A DNA stretch of 64,000 nucleotides from positions 7,640,515 through 7,704,514 of the forward strand of contig CM020508.1 in the NCBI GenBank assembly GCA_009823395.1, given 5' to 3'. Shown here piece by piece: positions 44,430-57,800 of this stretch (positions are counted from its first letter, which is position 1; each line of letters starts with the position of its first letter). Made by a program: the position numbers and the translations under genes. The stretch comes from Thamnaconus septentrionalis (Eukaryota; Chordata; Actinopteri; Tetraodontiformes; Monacanthidae). The notes under the pieces were generated by a model. The model was not told the origin of the DNA. It ran no database searches and worked only from the letters and a program-made list of their open reading frames with translations.

Positions 44430-44460
44430 CACACGCACACACACACACACACACACACAT
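44430..44460. repeat. (CA)n microsatellite
   Basis: Imperfect then perfect CA run. Confidence 0.88.
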
Positions 44461-44800
44461 GCATATTCACACGCGCCGAGCGAGGGGGGAATAATATGAC
44501 TACAAACAGGCAGACAACAGCTCGCAGGCATCTCCCAGCGCCTCCAGTGTTGCTGCTCCTCTTATCCAATATGTTTTGACTGCGGCGGCGGCGTCTGAAC
44601 ACGGAGAACAACACCGTATCCCACTGTGTCTCCGCGCGCCCAACAAACGCGACAATTAACGACTTGTAGCCCCGAGACATCTGGCCAACAGGTTCGACAT
44701 GAGTGCATTAAACATGCCACGCTTTAATATATTACCCGCTGTAATTTAGCAGCAGCAAATGAGAGCTATTGAGAAAACACGCTTTAAGAGGATATCATTA

Positions 44801-44802
<2 letters not shown>

Positions 44803-44835
<33 letters not shown>

Positions 44836-44918
44836 AATACATATATGTATACACATACCTACATACATGTGTAAATATATATACACACAAACATATGTAT
44901 ATGTACATACATTTATGT

Positions 44919-44964
<46 letters not shown>

Positions 44965-44966
44965 TT
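44803..44966. repeat. (CA)n and (TA)n cluster
   Basis: Two CA runs (about 44803-44831 and 44921-44950) separated by TATA/ACATA-rich sequence and followed by a TA run. Confidence 0.9.
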
Positions 44967-46514
44967 ATGGACATATGAGAATAATTTATATCAAAGGGGC
45001 TGCAAAAACACATTTACATGTAAATGCCGAGATATGACATACGGCATACATCTCACTGTGCATCCCTGAACACATACTGCTTACAAAGGGGGCTTAAGTC
45101 GACTTAGCTGCTATTAGTGAAGCATTAGAAGATGTGTGTGTGTGCGTGCGCGCTTGCTTGCTTGCGCGCGTGCGTGCGCACGTGGGCAACTGGGGACCGA
45201 GCTCTGCAGCAATGTGCGGACTGTCGGGGTGGGGTTAATGAGCTGTTCTGTGACCTCTGTCACCCCGCAGGACCGCCTCGGGGGGACGGAGTGAGGCAAA
45301 CAGGAAGACGCGGTGACAAGGAGCCCAGGGCTGCCTGCGATCTGGCGCTGAGGGCTCCTGGGATTGTGGCGGACTGCAAAAACGGTCTTTAAAGAAAAGT
45401 GGCCCTGAACCAGACACATGCATGATACATCCTGACACGATCTTGGCTGTTGCTAACAGTCGGGGTAATATGTTGGGTGCGCACAATTTAAACATGACTC
45501 CATACATGTCAATCAAAAACATGGCTTGGTCCTTTGCTATGACTCTATGGTATGAGTTTGTGTGTTCGTGCGTGCGTGCGTATTGACGGAGTTTGAGAAT
45601 AGAAAAACTGTGTGTGAGAGAGCGAGCGAGGGAACAACGCGAATTTGGGACACAAGGCGCAAGATCATAAAAGGAGTATATACTGCCACCTCGTGGTGAA
45701 AGCAGAGAACTGAACTACGGTGTGCGTGTGTGCATTTTGTCGAGCACGCCAACAGGCAACATACGCAACAATAATGTGACATAACAGGGCAACGTCATAC
45801 AATTTCCAATTCGTACCTTACACAATATCCCTAATTACGGAATCTCTCTATCCATCTACCTCCCAACCCACCTGCCTGTCACTGTCTCTTTAAATAGATC
45901 TTAGAATGACAGACAAGTTTGATGACACAATTTTGCACACATAGATTTTTGCAACCATTGTTTTTTTTTAATAGAAAGATCTTATATTCTTTAAACCAGA
46001 TGCCAGACATTTATGGATATATTTAAAAAAAAAAAAAAAAGACAAAAAAATGACACAAAATGGAATTAAATTGTTTAAACTGTGTGGATTTAGTGGTCTC
46101 ATATACAATAATTTCTTTTCATTGCTAAAAAGTGCAAATTCTCAAAAAACAAAAAAACAAACAAAAATCACCTCCATTTCACGCCCTCCAGCTTAACAGA
46201 TACAGACCAACAGACTGCTACACTTTAGAAAACAATAAAAGCAAAATAAAATGAAAGCCTCTGTTGAAGAGTCGGGAGTTATTCAGAGTAAACTGACACT
46301 GGAACTGCGGACAAGAGAAAACTGCTGCTTGCGGTCGGCGAGTTAACAACACACATTCTGTGAAGCTGCACGCTTGCGCCGTGGTCCATCATTTGATTGG
46401 TCATGTCGCAGGGGACATTCTGCATTTTCCACTTTCAACGTTGCACTTGTCGTGCTCAGCAGAGGGAATGTGGTCGGACATGCAGCAGGGATGGAAGTTG
46501 AAAACACGCACGGC

Positions 46515-46518
46515 GAGA

Positions 46519-46553
<35 letters not shown>
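46515..46553. repeat. (GA)n microsatellite
   Basis: About nineteen GA units. Confidence 0.92.
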
Positions 46554-46556
<3 letters not shown>

Positions 46557-47298
46557 CAACAGTTTTCTGCTGTGCCTCAGTTGTGCACTTACAGTTGACG
46601 CCCAGGTATGAAAAATTGGGACAAACGTAATTATCCTTAATGTGCATCAGGAAGGAGAAAAAAAAATCTATATTGTAAAGGATCATCATAGTAATCACAG
46701 TTACAAACCAACCTATTATAAATAGTAGCATATTCATCCCCAAGTTGAACCATTTACTAAACTATGGACTTCTAAAAGTGTTTCTCTTTCCTCTACTGCG
46801 AAACTCTTTGACGTGGACGTTAAGGCCAAAAAACTTTACTTTTCTGACTCGCAGGCGGGAGAAAAAAAAAGAAAAGAAATAGATAGATGCATCATGGTCG
46901 TTGGGCCCTTTCATCTGTCTTCCATTATGGCTGTTCGCTCTATATGGACACCAGATTCAGCCTTCGACTGCACACACAGACTGAGCGTTATTGCGGACAA
47001 AGAGACTCTGCAGTGGATACGGCGCTCGCTGCATGTTTAACATTCAGCACAGCCAGCCTTCTCAGAAAGCCTCAACACTGTTGTACAGGTTTCTTTTTCA
47101 AAAAAAAAACAAAAAAACGAGTCTCCCCCACTACCCCTCCACCCCCACCACACACACACAAAAAAATAAAAGAGATCAAATGACCTTTTCTCCCAACGAG
47201 AGCTGAGACAGTGAGCAGAGAGCAGGCGAAGGGGATACACGTTGCTTTGCAGCAGCGCAATAAGCTGCATTACAACTGGAACAGCAGAGACATAAGAG

Positions 47299-47299
<1 letters not shown>

Positions 47300-47389
<90 letters not shown>
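47300..47389. repeat. (GT)n microsatellite, 90 bp
   Basis: About forty-five uninterrupted GT units. Confidence 0.95.
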
Positions 47390-47392
<3 letters not shown>

Positions 47393-50300
47393 GCTTTACG
47401 GGACTGAATATTCAAGTTTTCTTTCACGCATTCCCATTTTCATCAGATTTGCTTTGCTGCAATTAAAATATTGTCTGCAATAAATTTTTTTCTTTTTTTT
47501 AAAAAGACATTTTGAGAGGAACATTAAAGTATAAACAAACGTCTGTTGAACAGCAAACATAAATGAGGATGGCCTTTTAGGACAGTGCTTTTTGTTTCAA
47601 AATTAAAAAAAAAAAAAATTTACATTTACAATCGCAGAAGCTGAAAGAAGGCAGCTGGATAGCACAAACGCCGGGGGGGGCTTTAGAGAAGTGACCCGTC
47701 ACACCACCGAGGGAAAGGTGGCGTTGGGACGGGAAACAATCAACAGCAAGACATTGGGTCTCACACACATACACACACAGACGCACACACTTCCCCCCCG
47801 ATGCAAACTTAAAAAACTCCAAAGTAGGAATCACAGTATGAAGCTATGGAATGTGTCCTACACCGGGGCTGGATGCCTTGGAGCCGACTCCTCCTTCCAC
47901 TCCTCCCTCTCTCCTGCCTCCCTCCTTCCTTCCTCCCCTCCCCTCCCGTCGATTCCGCTGCTGAGGGTTTGTGATCTCTGATCAAAGGCCGGTCGGCAGC
48001 AGGAGATGCAGCCGCTGCCGTCCGCAGAGATGGGAGAGTAATGGGGGAAGAAAGCGTCAAAGTGCGTGCACGCTCCCCCATGTGCGCTTCTCCCCGGCGC
48101 CTCTTCTTCTTCTATTTTTTTATTTATTTATTTTTTTAAGAAATATTGGTCTGATTATTAAGACTGTCTAATCTCCTGTGGCTTCCCTTCCCCTCCGACA
48201 AACAATCCGCCAGATCAATATTAAGCAGAGAAACAGGCCGGTTCTGCTGCTGCTCCTCCAGCGCTCTGTCAACTACCAGGCCAAAACACTGGTGTGTGTG
48301 TGTGTGTGTGTGTGTGTGGACAAAGACGGGCAACAAGACGGGAAATAATAACCCAGAGGGTTAATTAGACCAAAGCATAAACTCAAGCAAGACAGTGACG
48401 GCCGATGCATAGCAGTGTATTTTTTCCACCTGAGTAGTACTTACATAGAGACAAAAGAGGCCGGCAAACACTCTAAACCTGTGGTGACCTCCTGGATATT
48501 ATCGCTCTATTATCAAATTGTGGCCGTTGCATATTCAAACCCTGTCTCCTAAAACCCCCCCAACTTTCCCCGACCGCTCAAATGTGATCCTCCTCCCCCT
48601 ACGCCAACCTTTGGATCCCCCAGATAGCGACAAAGACTCTGTGTGCAAACTGTCCCCACTTGGCTGCGAGCGGCCAACAGACAGCAGCCGGCCTCGCCGA
48701 AGGACCCGGGGCTGTCTGTGCAAGTGCCAGAGCCACGCTGCGCGCACGGCCGCCGTGCATATGCCGCACTCGGCTTTTTGCTTCTGTGCGTCGAGTGAGT
48801 CTGATCGAAAAAAAAAAACCAAACGCGTGCGAGAGAGAGAAATAGAAAGAATGTAAAATCAGGTGCGTGGAGGAGCAAAAAAATAGAAAAAAAAAAACCC
48901 AGAATGACGAGAAGCAGATAGTCGACGTTTTAAATCTCAGTGTTAACAGTCACACTGTACTTCTGTGTTTGATTATGTACAGACATGATTGTAGTCATTG
49001 TTTATAGTCTTTGTTTTATGGCCTTCTCAGATAGATGCACCCAAAAAAAATCTGAAAACAAACAGCACAGGAAAAAGATAAACGTGTCAAGGTCAATTTG
49101 GTAAAAATAACAAAACAAAAAACACTCATATGCAAGTGTTGGGAGACCATCACGGCGTCAGAGTCACCTTAGTCTGGGGCTGAGGCCGTACACGCACTGG
49201 AGGTGGAAGCTATTGTGAATTTCGTGGTTAAAAGCAAAGGAATAAGTGGTTTTCTGCCGTTGTGAGCCAATCAGGAATCAGCAGTTTGGTTTGAAAGTGA
49301 GAGATGCTTACTGGAATATCAAGTTGTAATTTTTCTTTTCTAAGGCACGCTGTGGCCCCAATTGCTTGTCCACCCTCAGGGAGTGAGCTTCAGCCCCACA
49401 CTGAACAATACCTCTGACTGGAAACATACAAAGAAAGAAGAAGAAGAAGAAAAAAAAAAGGGTAGTGCTGCTCAGACAAGGCCACGGTGTCCCGGCTGGC
49501 TTTGAAACAGAGAACATTTCCATTCAAACGGTTCCAAAAAAAAAAAAAAATCAACCGGAATCATCCAGTTCAGGAATGATCAAAATAACAGAGCTTGAGA
49601 GCATTTCTCATTTTTACAGCATCTTTTTTTTTTTTTTTTTTTTCAGTTGACAAGACTTCAATTAAAATGACCACATTTAAAACTTCCAAAGATCTGGGTC
49701 CAGTTTTCTCTGGCACCTGCACACATCAGGACACACTCCAAACTTTCTGATGTTTTTTTTTTTTTTTTAATCATTATTATTTTGAGACTTTGCTACTTTT
49801 AAAAAGTGACAAAACATTTTTGGGGATTTGGAACATCTGCTGAGATCAAGAGCACAAACATGTTTCTGTTACACCACATCAACGGCAACAGTCAAGAGTT
49901 TCTCCTCCACCTTTGTTTTTTTTTTTGTTTTTTTTCGTCCAAAACTGAACTGTGACTCTGGTAATTTTTTCCCCTCCTTTGGTATTTGTTTCTATCGGAT
50001 GCCTGTATCTCTCTTAATGTCACGGTCAACACGATTACATCGACGGAGGGGTTCTGCTGAGGACCGCTGAGTGCGAGCCGCTCGGCCGTCCACCCCTGGA
50101 AACTCGCGGGCCTGTCTGAGGTCTCCCGCCACTCCTCCCATATGCAGGCGAAGGGCTTTCAACAATAGTGCAAACTTTTGCTCACTCGCTAGCTAAAGCA
50201 CCAGTTCCAGTGCTATCAGGCTTTATATCCATTGACCCCACCCACCCACCCACCCTCCTGGCACAGCAACCCAACACCGCTGATCCCACCCTTGCACACA

Positions 50301-51918
50301 CGCACACATACAGCCGTGTAAAACACATCATTGTAAGAAGAAGAAAAAAAAAAGACAGGAATGAAATCCCCCCAAAATCATTGTTTTTGAAACAGCTGAT
50401 TCTAACATCCACAACGGTGCAAAGACAGAAAGAAAAGCTAAGTCAAGTAAAATTTTTCTGTACGATTCCACACGCTTTCCTGCAGGTCATCGAGGAGGTG
50501 TGGCTTTAAGGTGACCCAGGTTTGATAGAGATATTTTTCTTTTATAGAACTACGCGTCCATCACCTCCTCCTCCGGTCCGCAGCGGAAACCAGAGGAGGG
50601 GGGGAAAAAATAAAGCTTTGGTTAATCGACAAACAACACAGGGTAGTTTCAGGGCAGGTCTACAGACACACGGCTCTCTGGCAAATCAAGACGAGGCTTG
50701 GAGCAGTACCGCTAGGAGCTTAACATTGGTGTGCCTGTGGGAGTCAAGCTGTGCATTAATAAAATCCCATCTTCATCATATAGGAAACGCAAAAATAGAG
50801 GCGGCGAAAAGTTTTAAAGACCTATAGGCAACCGCCGACAACGAGCGACAGGAGTAAACCGAGAAATTATGCAAATCTGCACCGAGAGGGTCGTGAAGTA
50901 AACAAGCAACTGTCCGATGAGTTGTTTTACATGATAGTAATTTTTTGCTTCCGCGCTGCCCGGGACCCATTACCCCCGCTGCCGCTCCGCAGAGAGCGCT
51001 CGTAGTTAGGAAGGAAGCCGCTGAACAGATGGGTTACAAACAAAAGTTTGTTTATTCAAAGTTTGTCCTGAGACCCTCCAACCTGCCGCCCTGCAAAACA
51101 TTCCTCTGCAAGTCAATGGAAAAAGAGAAAAAGGGAAAAGAAACGTGTGCGTTCAAGCACACACCTCCACGGTGACCTTTCTTTCTTCATCTGCTCCCTC
51201 CTTCTACGGCCCTTCCTCTGCGTTAAGACGTAAGACTCACTGTTTCCCTCTTGACAAGTAACTTCAAGTGCAACACGAGGGTTAGTCACTTTCGGGAAAA
51301 AAAAGGTCACAAACCAAAAAACCTGTTCTTGAAAACCCCACCGGGTGTCTCGTCTCTCTCAGAGATCTAGATTTGTTTCTGTCTTGGTATTTCTTGAATT
51401 CTCTTTTGGCAGCATCGTCGTCAAGGGAAAAAAAAAAAAAAAACCTGAACAAAACCAGCGATGGAGCTCGAGCTCCCTCGGCAGACAGACTGATCTCATT
51501 AGCAACAAGGTTTTTTTTTTTTTTTTTTTTTTAAAGTACCCGTTTTTTTTTTCGCTGTCAAAAAGTGCCTTTCCTCAGTAACAAAGTGCATCGACGGATC
51601 GCCTCGTTTTCCAATTAAGGTGCAAACAGCTGGTAGTTTGACTCCAGCGGTGACGGGACGGGACGGGGATGGCCCGGACGCGACTCGAAACGTTTTCAAC
51701 ATTAAATCACAATTGGGGCTGACGCTAACGTTTGGAATTCTTAATTTTTGGAGCACAAAATAAACAAACAAACAAAGAAAATAAAAAACGAAAACTCAAT
51801 TTGGAATTTTTTTTTTTTTAAGACTGATACTGCGGAATCGCTGACGCTCTTCAAAGATATGTCGATTTGTTTTTTTTCTCTCTCTCTCTCTCCGCCTCTT
51901 CCAACAGAACCGGCGAGC

Positions 51919-51988
51919 GATTGTGTGAGCGAGAGAGAGAGAGAGGGGGGGAGAGAGAAAGAGAGAAAGAGAGAAAGAGAGAGAGAGC
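51919..51988. repeat. (GA)n-rich tract
   Basis: Interrupted GAGA/GAAA purine run. Confidence 0.88.
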
Positions 51989-52024
51989 GGCGGGGGCCTG
52001 GCAGCTCAGGGTGCATGTTTGAAC

Positions 52025-52027
<3 letters not shown>

Positions 52028-52063
<36 letters not shown>
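52028..52063. repeat. (CTG)12 trinucleotide repeat
   Basis: Twelve perfect CTG units in intergenic DNA, not in a supported reading frame. Confidence 0.93.
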
Positions 52064-52064
<1 letters not shown>

Positions 52065-52775
52065 GGCTGACTCACAACACTGCTGATGTGGCCGGAGCGA
52101 CCCCGGCTGCCTTGTGTGCGCACACACACACACACACACACACGTACAGAAAAAAAAACAACAACAACAAAAGAAAAACAAAACTCCACATACATGTAAA
52201 CACGCCGGCATGGTGAAGTGGCTGCGGTAACACCAGGCAGGCTTCCGACGTTAATCATCATCTCCCCTCCAGGCTTCAGGGTTCAGGGGCATTAGAGGAC
52301 TAACAGGAGGAGGAGGAGGGGAGGGATGGGGGGGGGCTGATTTGATCCCCTCCTGCCTGGAAACGTGGCCGAGCTGGGGGAGATTATTTTTTGGAATGCA
52401 ACAGACATTGTGAGATACCCCCTCCCCCCTCCGCCCTCCCCCCCGCCTGCCGACCAGCTGCAGCTGCGCTCCTATTTGGCCTCCCTCAACTCGGACAGGT
52501 ATTTATTGCTCTCTTCATCATGGCGCAGGTCGCCTCACGGGGGCCCGTCCGCTCCCCCGCCGTGGAGAAGAAAAAGAAAGAAAGATGGAGAGAATGGAAA
52601 AGATTGGAATTAAGCGTCACGCGAAGACCCCCCCCCCCGGGCCCCTCCCTTGTCTCCCTCCCCTACCCCCTCCCCTCCCCTCACCCACTTCCTGTAAATA
52701 TACCTCTCGCTCGCTCTGTTGGATATCTTTAGTTAAAGCTGTGCAAACATATATCTCTATTTCTATATAAAAGGT

Positions 52776-52828
<53 letters not shown>
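52776..52828. repeat. (CT)n microsatellite
   Basis: About twenty-six CT units. Confidence 0.95.
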
Positions 52829-52832
<4 letters not shown>

Positions 52833-53696
52833 AGTACTCTTTGACACTCTGGACACTCAGGACTCCCTGCTGTTCCTTTAACCTGCCACAGGTTAAATGC
52901 TACCCGCGCCTTGTCGCACAAGGACAGATTCCGATAAAACTGCACAAAGTTAAGCACATTCAGTATTTCGACCTCATCTTGTTTTTTTGGGGGTGGGGTG
53001 GGGAGGGGGAGGGGTTCAGGAACTATACATGTCAAGTGTTTAAGTCGTGGACCGATGGGGCGGTGACTCAATGTTCTTTCGCCGTTTCTTCCCCCGCTTC
53101 GTCAAACATTCATACAGTTTTTGTTTCATTCAGCCGGAAAAGCTCACGCCGTGAGAAAAGAAATATCTGACACCGAGCCGAAGAGGAACTAAAAAAAACA
53201 CAAACAAACAGCCAAGTGCACCTCAGCATTACGAGAGGGCCAATGTCATGTCACCGTCTGCTGTATATACATGTATACAACCATAAAGTGTCAAGTACCC
53301 AAAGCAGTCGACAATAAGGAATAACGACGCCCGCCCCCCCCAAAAAACAATAATAAGACAATTAATGAAAGAAAAAAAATCCAAAGGGAAGACAGAGCGT
53401 GTTGAGGGAGAAGAGGCCACGTCGTCGAGCCAATAGTTGCACTGACACTGGTAGTGCTTGTAAAACACGACCCCCCCCCACCAGCACCACCACCTCCACC
53501 CCAGTCCTCCTTTCCCCCGCAAGTCCTGCCATTTCAAGAGCCCCCATCAACATGGATTTGACTCAGAGTCATTGTGTCTCTTTTTGTAAGACAAACCTTA
53601 GAATTTAAAAAAAAGAGAAAAAAAAGCATTTTTTTTTTTTAGAGAAAGCAACACTTCAAACCTTCGTCTGATTCTTTCTGGAACGTTTTAGAGAGC

Positions 53697-53738
53697 AACA
53701 AACAAACAAACAAACAAACAAACAAACAAACAAACAAA
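53697..53738. repeat. (AAAC)n microsatellite
   Basis: About ten AAAC units in the region downstream of the zbtb7a stop codon, possibly in its 3'UTR. Confidence 0.9.
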
Positions 53739-54390
53739 AACTGTTGCATCAAAATTATGGTGACTTTTTCTTTGCATATGCCGTTACCAAGGCAATTTGT
53801 TTGATGATATTACCACGTTTCTATGGTAACTGTACATTTCAGACCTGCAAAAGAATTTCTTAAAAAAATCGACTGGGAGGATTTGTCCTCACTTCACCCG
53901 TACAGCAGTCAGAAGGTGCTTGACAAGACAGACACCTTGCCCGGAGCTTGAAGGCTATGAGGACAAAAACCTTTAAAAATCTAAATCAACTGCATAGTTG
54001 CTCAGAGTTGCTGCTGCGTGTCTATCGTACATTTGCCTACGCACCTATGCCGGTGTATAAAACCCCCTCACGTCGGAAAGTTTGAACCAGCCCAGAAAGT
54101 GGACGTTGAGGGGAGCGAGATCCCGAGCGTTCTTTTGCTCTTTGACAGACAAACTGACTGGAGGGGGGGAGAGTTTACACCTCCTACTTTCCTAAAAACA
54201 AAGAGGAAAACAGAGAAAAAAAAAAGAAATATAAAGATTAGATTTTTGTGAAACCCTGATTTGGTTTTTATAGAGGAATAGTTAGTTGTTTTGTTTTTTG
54301 TTTTTCCATTTTTTTTTTTTTAAAGTTTGCCTCTCGACGTCTATCTCCTCTCTGTGGTGTGCAGGCCTGTCTCACAGGCCGTGCAGCGAG

Positions 54391-54856
54391 TTAAATTAAG
54401 GTGTCCAGCCGTGTCCGTGCGGCCTCAGGGCCCCACCTCCGCCGCAAACTCCTGCACCTGAGGACTGTGCGCCAGGCCCTCCGCGACGCCGTCCACCTCG
54501 GCCGCCGAGGACACCCCAGCGCCGCCGCCCACGGCTGCCGCGGGGCCCGGGCTGTGGTCGGAGCCCGGGCCCAGCAGGCCCAGGGGCCGTCGTGGAGCCC
54601 CGCCTCCCGCACCCGGGGCTTGCGCCCCCGCCGAGATGGGATGCCGTTGCAGCCGTCCTTCTTGAGGTGGCGGTGCAGGTGGTCGGAGCGCACGAAAGTC
54701 TTGAAGCAGCTGGAGCACTGGTAGGGCCGCAGGCCGGTGTGCACGCGCATGTGGTTCTTCAGGTCGTAGTTGTGGGCGAAGGCGGCTCCACACTGTGTAC
54801 ACAGGTAAGGCTTCTCTCCTGTATGCTTACGCATGTGAACCTTGAGCTTGTCCTGC
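54391..54856 (-). CDS. zbtb7a: zbtb7a coding exon 3, remaining fingers and C-terminus
   Basis: Opens with the rest of finger 2 ([11 protein letters not shown]), then fingers 3 and 4 and RRGRKPRVR. Acceptor CCCTTCAG. As read, the frame ends at TAA 54391-54393 with an Arg/Trp/Ala-rich tail. The neighbouring frame is a more natural continuation and stops at 54425-54427. Confidence 0.85.
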
Positions 54857-57800
54857 CTGAAGGGGGGGAAGCAGAGGCGCAGAGGTCACGTGGGGTTGCA
54901 AAAGACAAAAATATGTACAGTCAAAAGTTTGGACATATCTTCTCATGCAAGTTTTTTTTTTTTTTTACCTTCACAACTTTCTACACTGCAGATAGATACT
55001 GAAGACATCAAATATATGAGCAAGATATATGTAATTATGCAGCAATGAAAAACGTATAAAATATAAAACGTGTTCCATTGGTGTTAAAATGTAGTTTTGA
55101 TGCTTTCAGTGAGAAACTACAATAGTCAAAAGTCATAAGAAAGAAAGACATTAAATTCACAGGATGTCTCCAAACTTTTTGAGACTGGTAGTGTAGATAT
55201 AATTAAAATTCACAAGCTGATCAGTTCACACTTGTTGAGATGCACTCTGTAAAAATACCACCCTCAACTTTCCTGTCAATATAATGCACAGTCCGCCCCA
55301 TTGTGTCTCTGCTCTGAGGACAGTTGTGTGAGACACGGAGAAGCCATAAACTTTACACCTTTATCTCTGTAATTGCACTTGGGAAGGAAACTGTGGACTA
55401 ACGAGGAAGCTCAATGTTCACAAGTCATTTGGTCATTCGGAATTTATTATTATTTTTTTTCCGAAGAGGTCAACGGCGACACATTTGCTGGTAGACGTGC
55501 ATGTTCATTGTGTAGACGAGACCTGACTGTCCTCTGCGGTTGAACAAGGTGGGGAAAAAAATGGCAAACTGGTTTCATTTGGCCAAAAACAGAAACAAGA
55601 GACTAAAAAAAAAGTTATTTTTCGGTTGTATGAAAACATTTTTTTTTTATACTTTGCGATAACAAGCTGCAAACTAAAACTTTATCACGCTGCCTTGGCC
55701 TTCATCTGACTCTTGTCACCCCTTCCCTCCCCCACTCCAGCCCTTAACTATCTCCTTGGCTCTCGAGCTCTTTAATCGCTCAACCGAAAGGGCAACGGGC
55801 TTCCAAATAAACTATCTCAACACAAACACACGCACATTCTACACAAGTCGGTCAGGTGTCAGTAAGGCAGACTCGAAACCTCTCGTCTCGTTCGGGAAAA
55901 AACACGAATCGCGTTGGGTTAAAAATAAATGGGTAAATAAACACAAGCGTGCGGCGGCCTTGGACGTGTGTGGCACAGCAACAAAGGTGAATTATTTAAA
56001 GGAGGGACTGACTTATTCCCGTGCGAGGCACACTCTTAACCCTGTTCAAACAGGATTAAGATTACAGTACCCCACTTGCTGCTCGACTTTAGCTCGGAGG
56101 CAAATTCAGATTGGTCTTCCCTACCTGCCGTGCCGGGCAGGGACAGAGACTGGGGGTATTTCTAGCCCACTGCGTCTATTTCCAGCAGGGTCCACTGATG
56201 AATTAATTAAAGCGATGATTTCAAGGAAAAGGCAGGTGCTCTAAATAAAGGGCAAACCGAGTGCCGCTGCTCAATCCTTTTGCTTGCGCAGCCACATTTG
56301 TCCCGAGTGCCACACGGTAAGTTTTCGCCGGAGAGGTAAAGCAGAGAGACAGACAGACACACACACACGCAGTGGGAGGAGGGAGGTGGGGTGGGGGTGG
56401 GGGGGTTGAAACTACTCTGCTGTGGGCAATAATCAACATAACCAGAGACCAAGAGTTCAAATTACAGCACTGGTGCACACAGAGCACCACCCTGCACCTA
56501 TAATCCCCCTCTGTATCAGAACTCAGCACTTTATAGCCGCCCTCCGCTAGATAACAGCAACACGGCGCTGCCGCCACGCTTTTATAGGACCCCGAAGTTA
56601 AAACTCACATTGCTTTGCTGCTGCAACGGTCGCAGCAGGACAGACCTTTAAAACCATATATACAACTAAACTCAAAAATAAAAAAAACAAAACAAACTGA
56701 GTTCCTGTTCTTCCTGTCCAAAGCTCGGGCTGGACAAATCAAACGGCCCCGCTCGAGGCTCGGCTGCAATATTTCCACCACCGCGAGGTCATGTGACACT
56801 CATTAACTGGGCTTACCTGGTGAAGCGCACTTTGCAGATGGCGCACTCGTAGGGCTTCTCTCCGGTGTGCGTGCGGATGTGGCGGGGTAGCTTGCCCGCT
56901 CCTTGGATGACCTTGGAGCATATGGGGCATTTCTGAAAGGCCTTGGAGCGCATCTTCCTCTCCACCCCGCTGCCGGCCCCTCCTCCTCCTCCTCCCCCTC
57001 CTCCACCTCCAGCACCTCCTCCTCCGCCGCCGCCGCCGCCCCTCTCGCCGCCGCCGCCCCTGCCCCCCGCTCCTGTTCTCTCTTGGCCCGTCCTGCTCCG
57101 CGACAGCCAGAGCGGTGACACGCCCTGGGCCACGGCGGCGGTGGCGGACGCCAGGTCCTCGTGCTGCGCGCTGTTAAAGTAATTCAAGTAAAATTCCATG
57201 TCCGGGTCGTCCCCGTCGCCGTGCTCCTCGCCGGCTATTGTGCGCTCCTTCTGCCTCTCGATCGAGTCCATCATCTGCTGGAGCAGGGCGCTGGCGGAGC
57301 CCCTCTCCCTCGCCACGTCCGCCTCCGTCTCCTGGCCCAGCCTGGAGGTGGGGGGGAGGTAGAGGTGCCCGTTCTGGGACGGAGGGTAGAAGGCCGCCGC
57401 CAGGCTCGCCCCGTTCCCCTGCGCCGCCTCCGCCTCCTCTTCCTCGTCCTCGTCCTCCTCGTCCTCGTCGGGCTCCTGCGTCGGGGGCTGGGCCAAGGCC
57501 ACGGCCAGGGAGGAGTAGTACTCACCGAGGCCTGCAGGGGCACCATTGCTGGGGGTCCCTCCGTTACCGTGGTTAAAGTGCAGGTGCGTGGGCGGGTCCC
57601 TGAGCTCTGGCGTGCTGCAGCTACTGTTCCATTGCGCCGCTCTCACAAAGTACTCCAGGTACTCCTGAGCGCGCATCTGGTTCCCCTGTTCGCCGCCTCC
57701 TCTGCCGTGACCCTGCTCGTCCTCTTCTCTCTGCTCACCACCCGCCTGGTGGAACACCACAAGGAGCGAAAACACAGTCAAACATTTCTGAATGAAGATC

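Larger units (their letters stand above)
36761..54390. other. Intergenic region between tcf3 and zbtb7a
   Basis: About 17.6 kb with no protein-coding gene that I recognise on either strand. It contains many CA, GA and TA/TG microsatellites, a MITE at 41501-42013 and AT-rich islands that may be enhancers. The long Cys-Val, His-Thr and Tyr-Ile frames come from the repeats. Confidence 0.65.

Noticed and set aside
52028..52063. CTG repeat as a polyglutamine or polyleucine gene
   Set aside because: No exon context or conserved protein around it.
55756..56244. 162-residue plus-strand frame
   Set aside because: Inside a zbtb7a intron, no recognisable family, no splice context.
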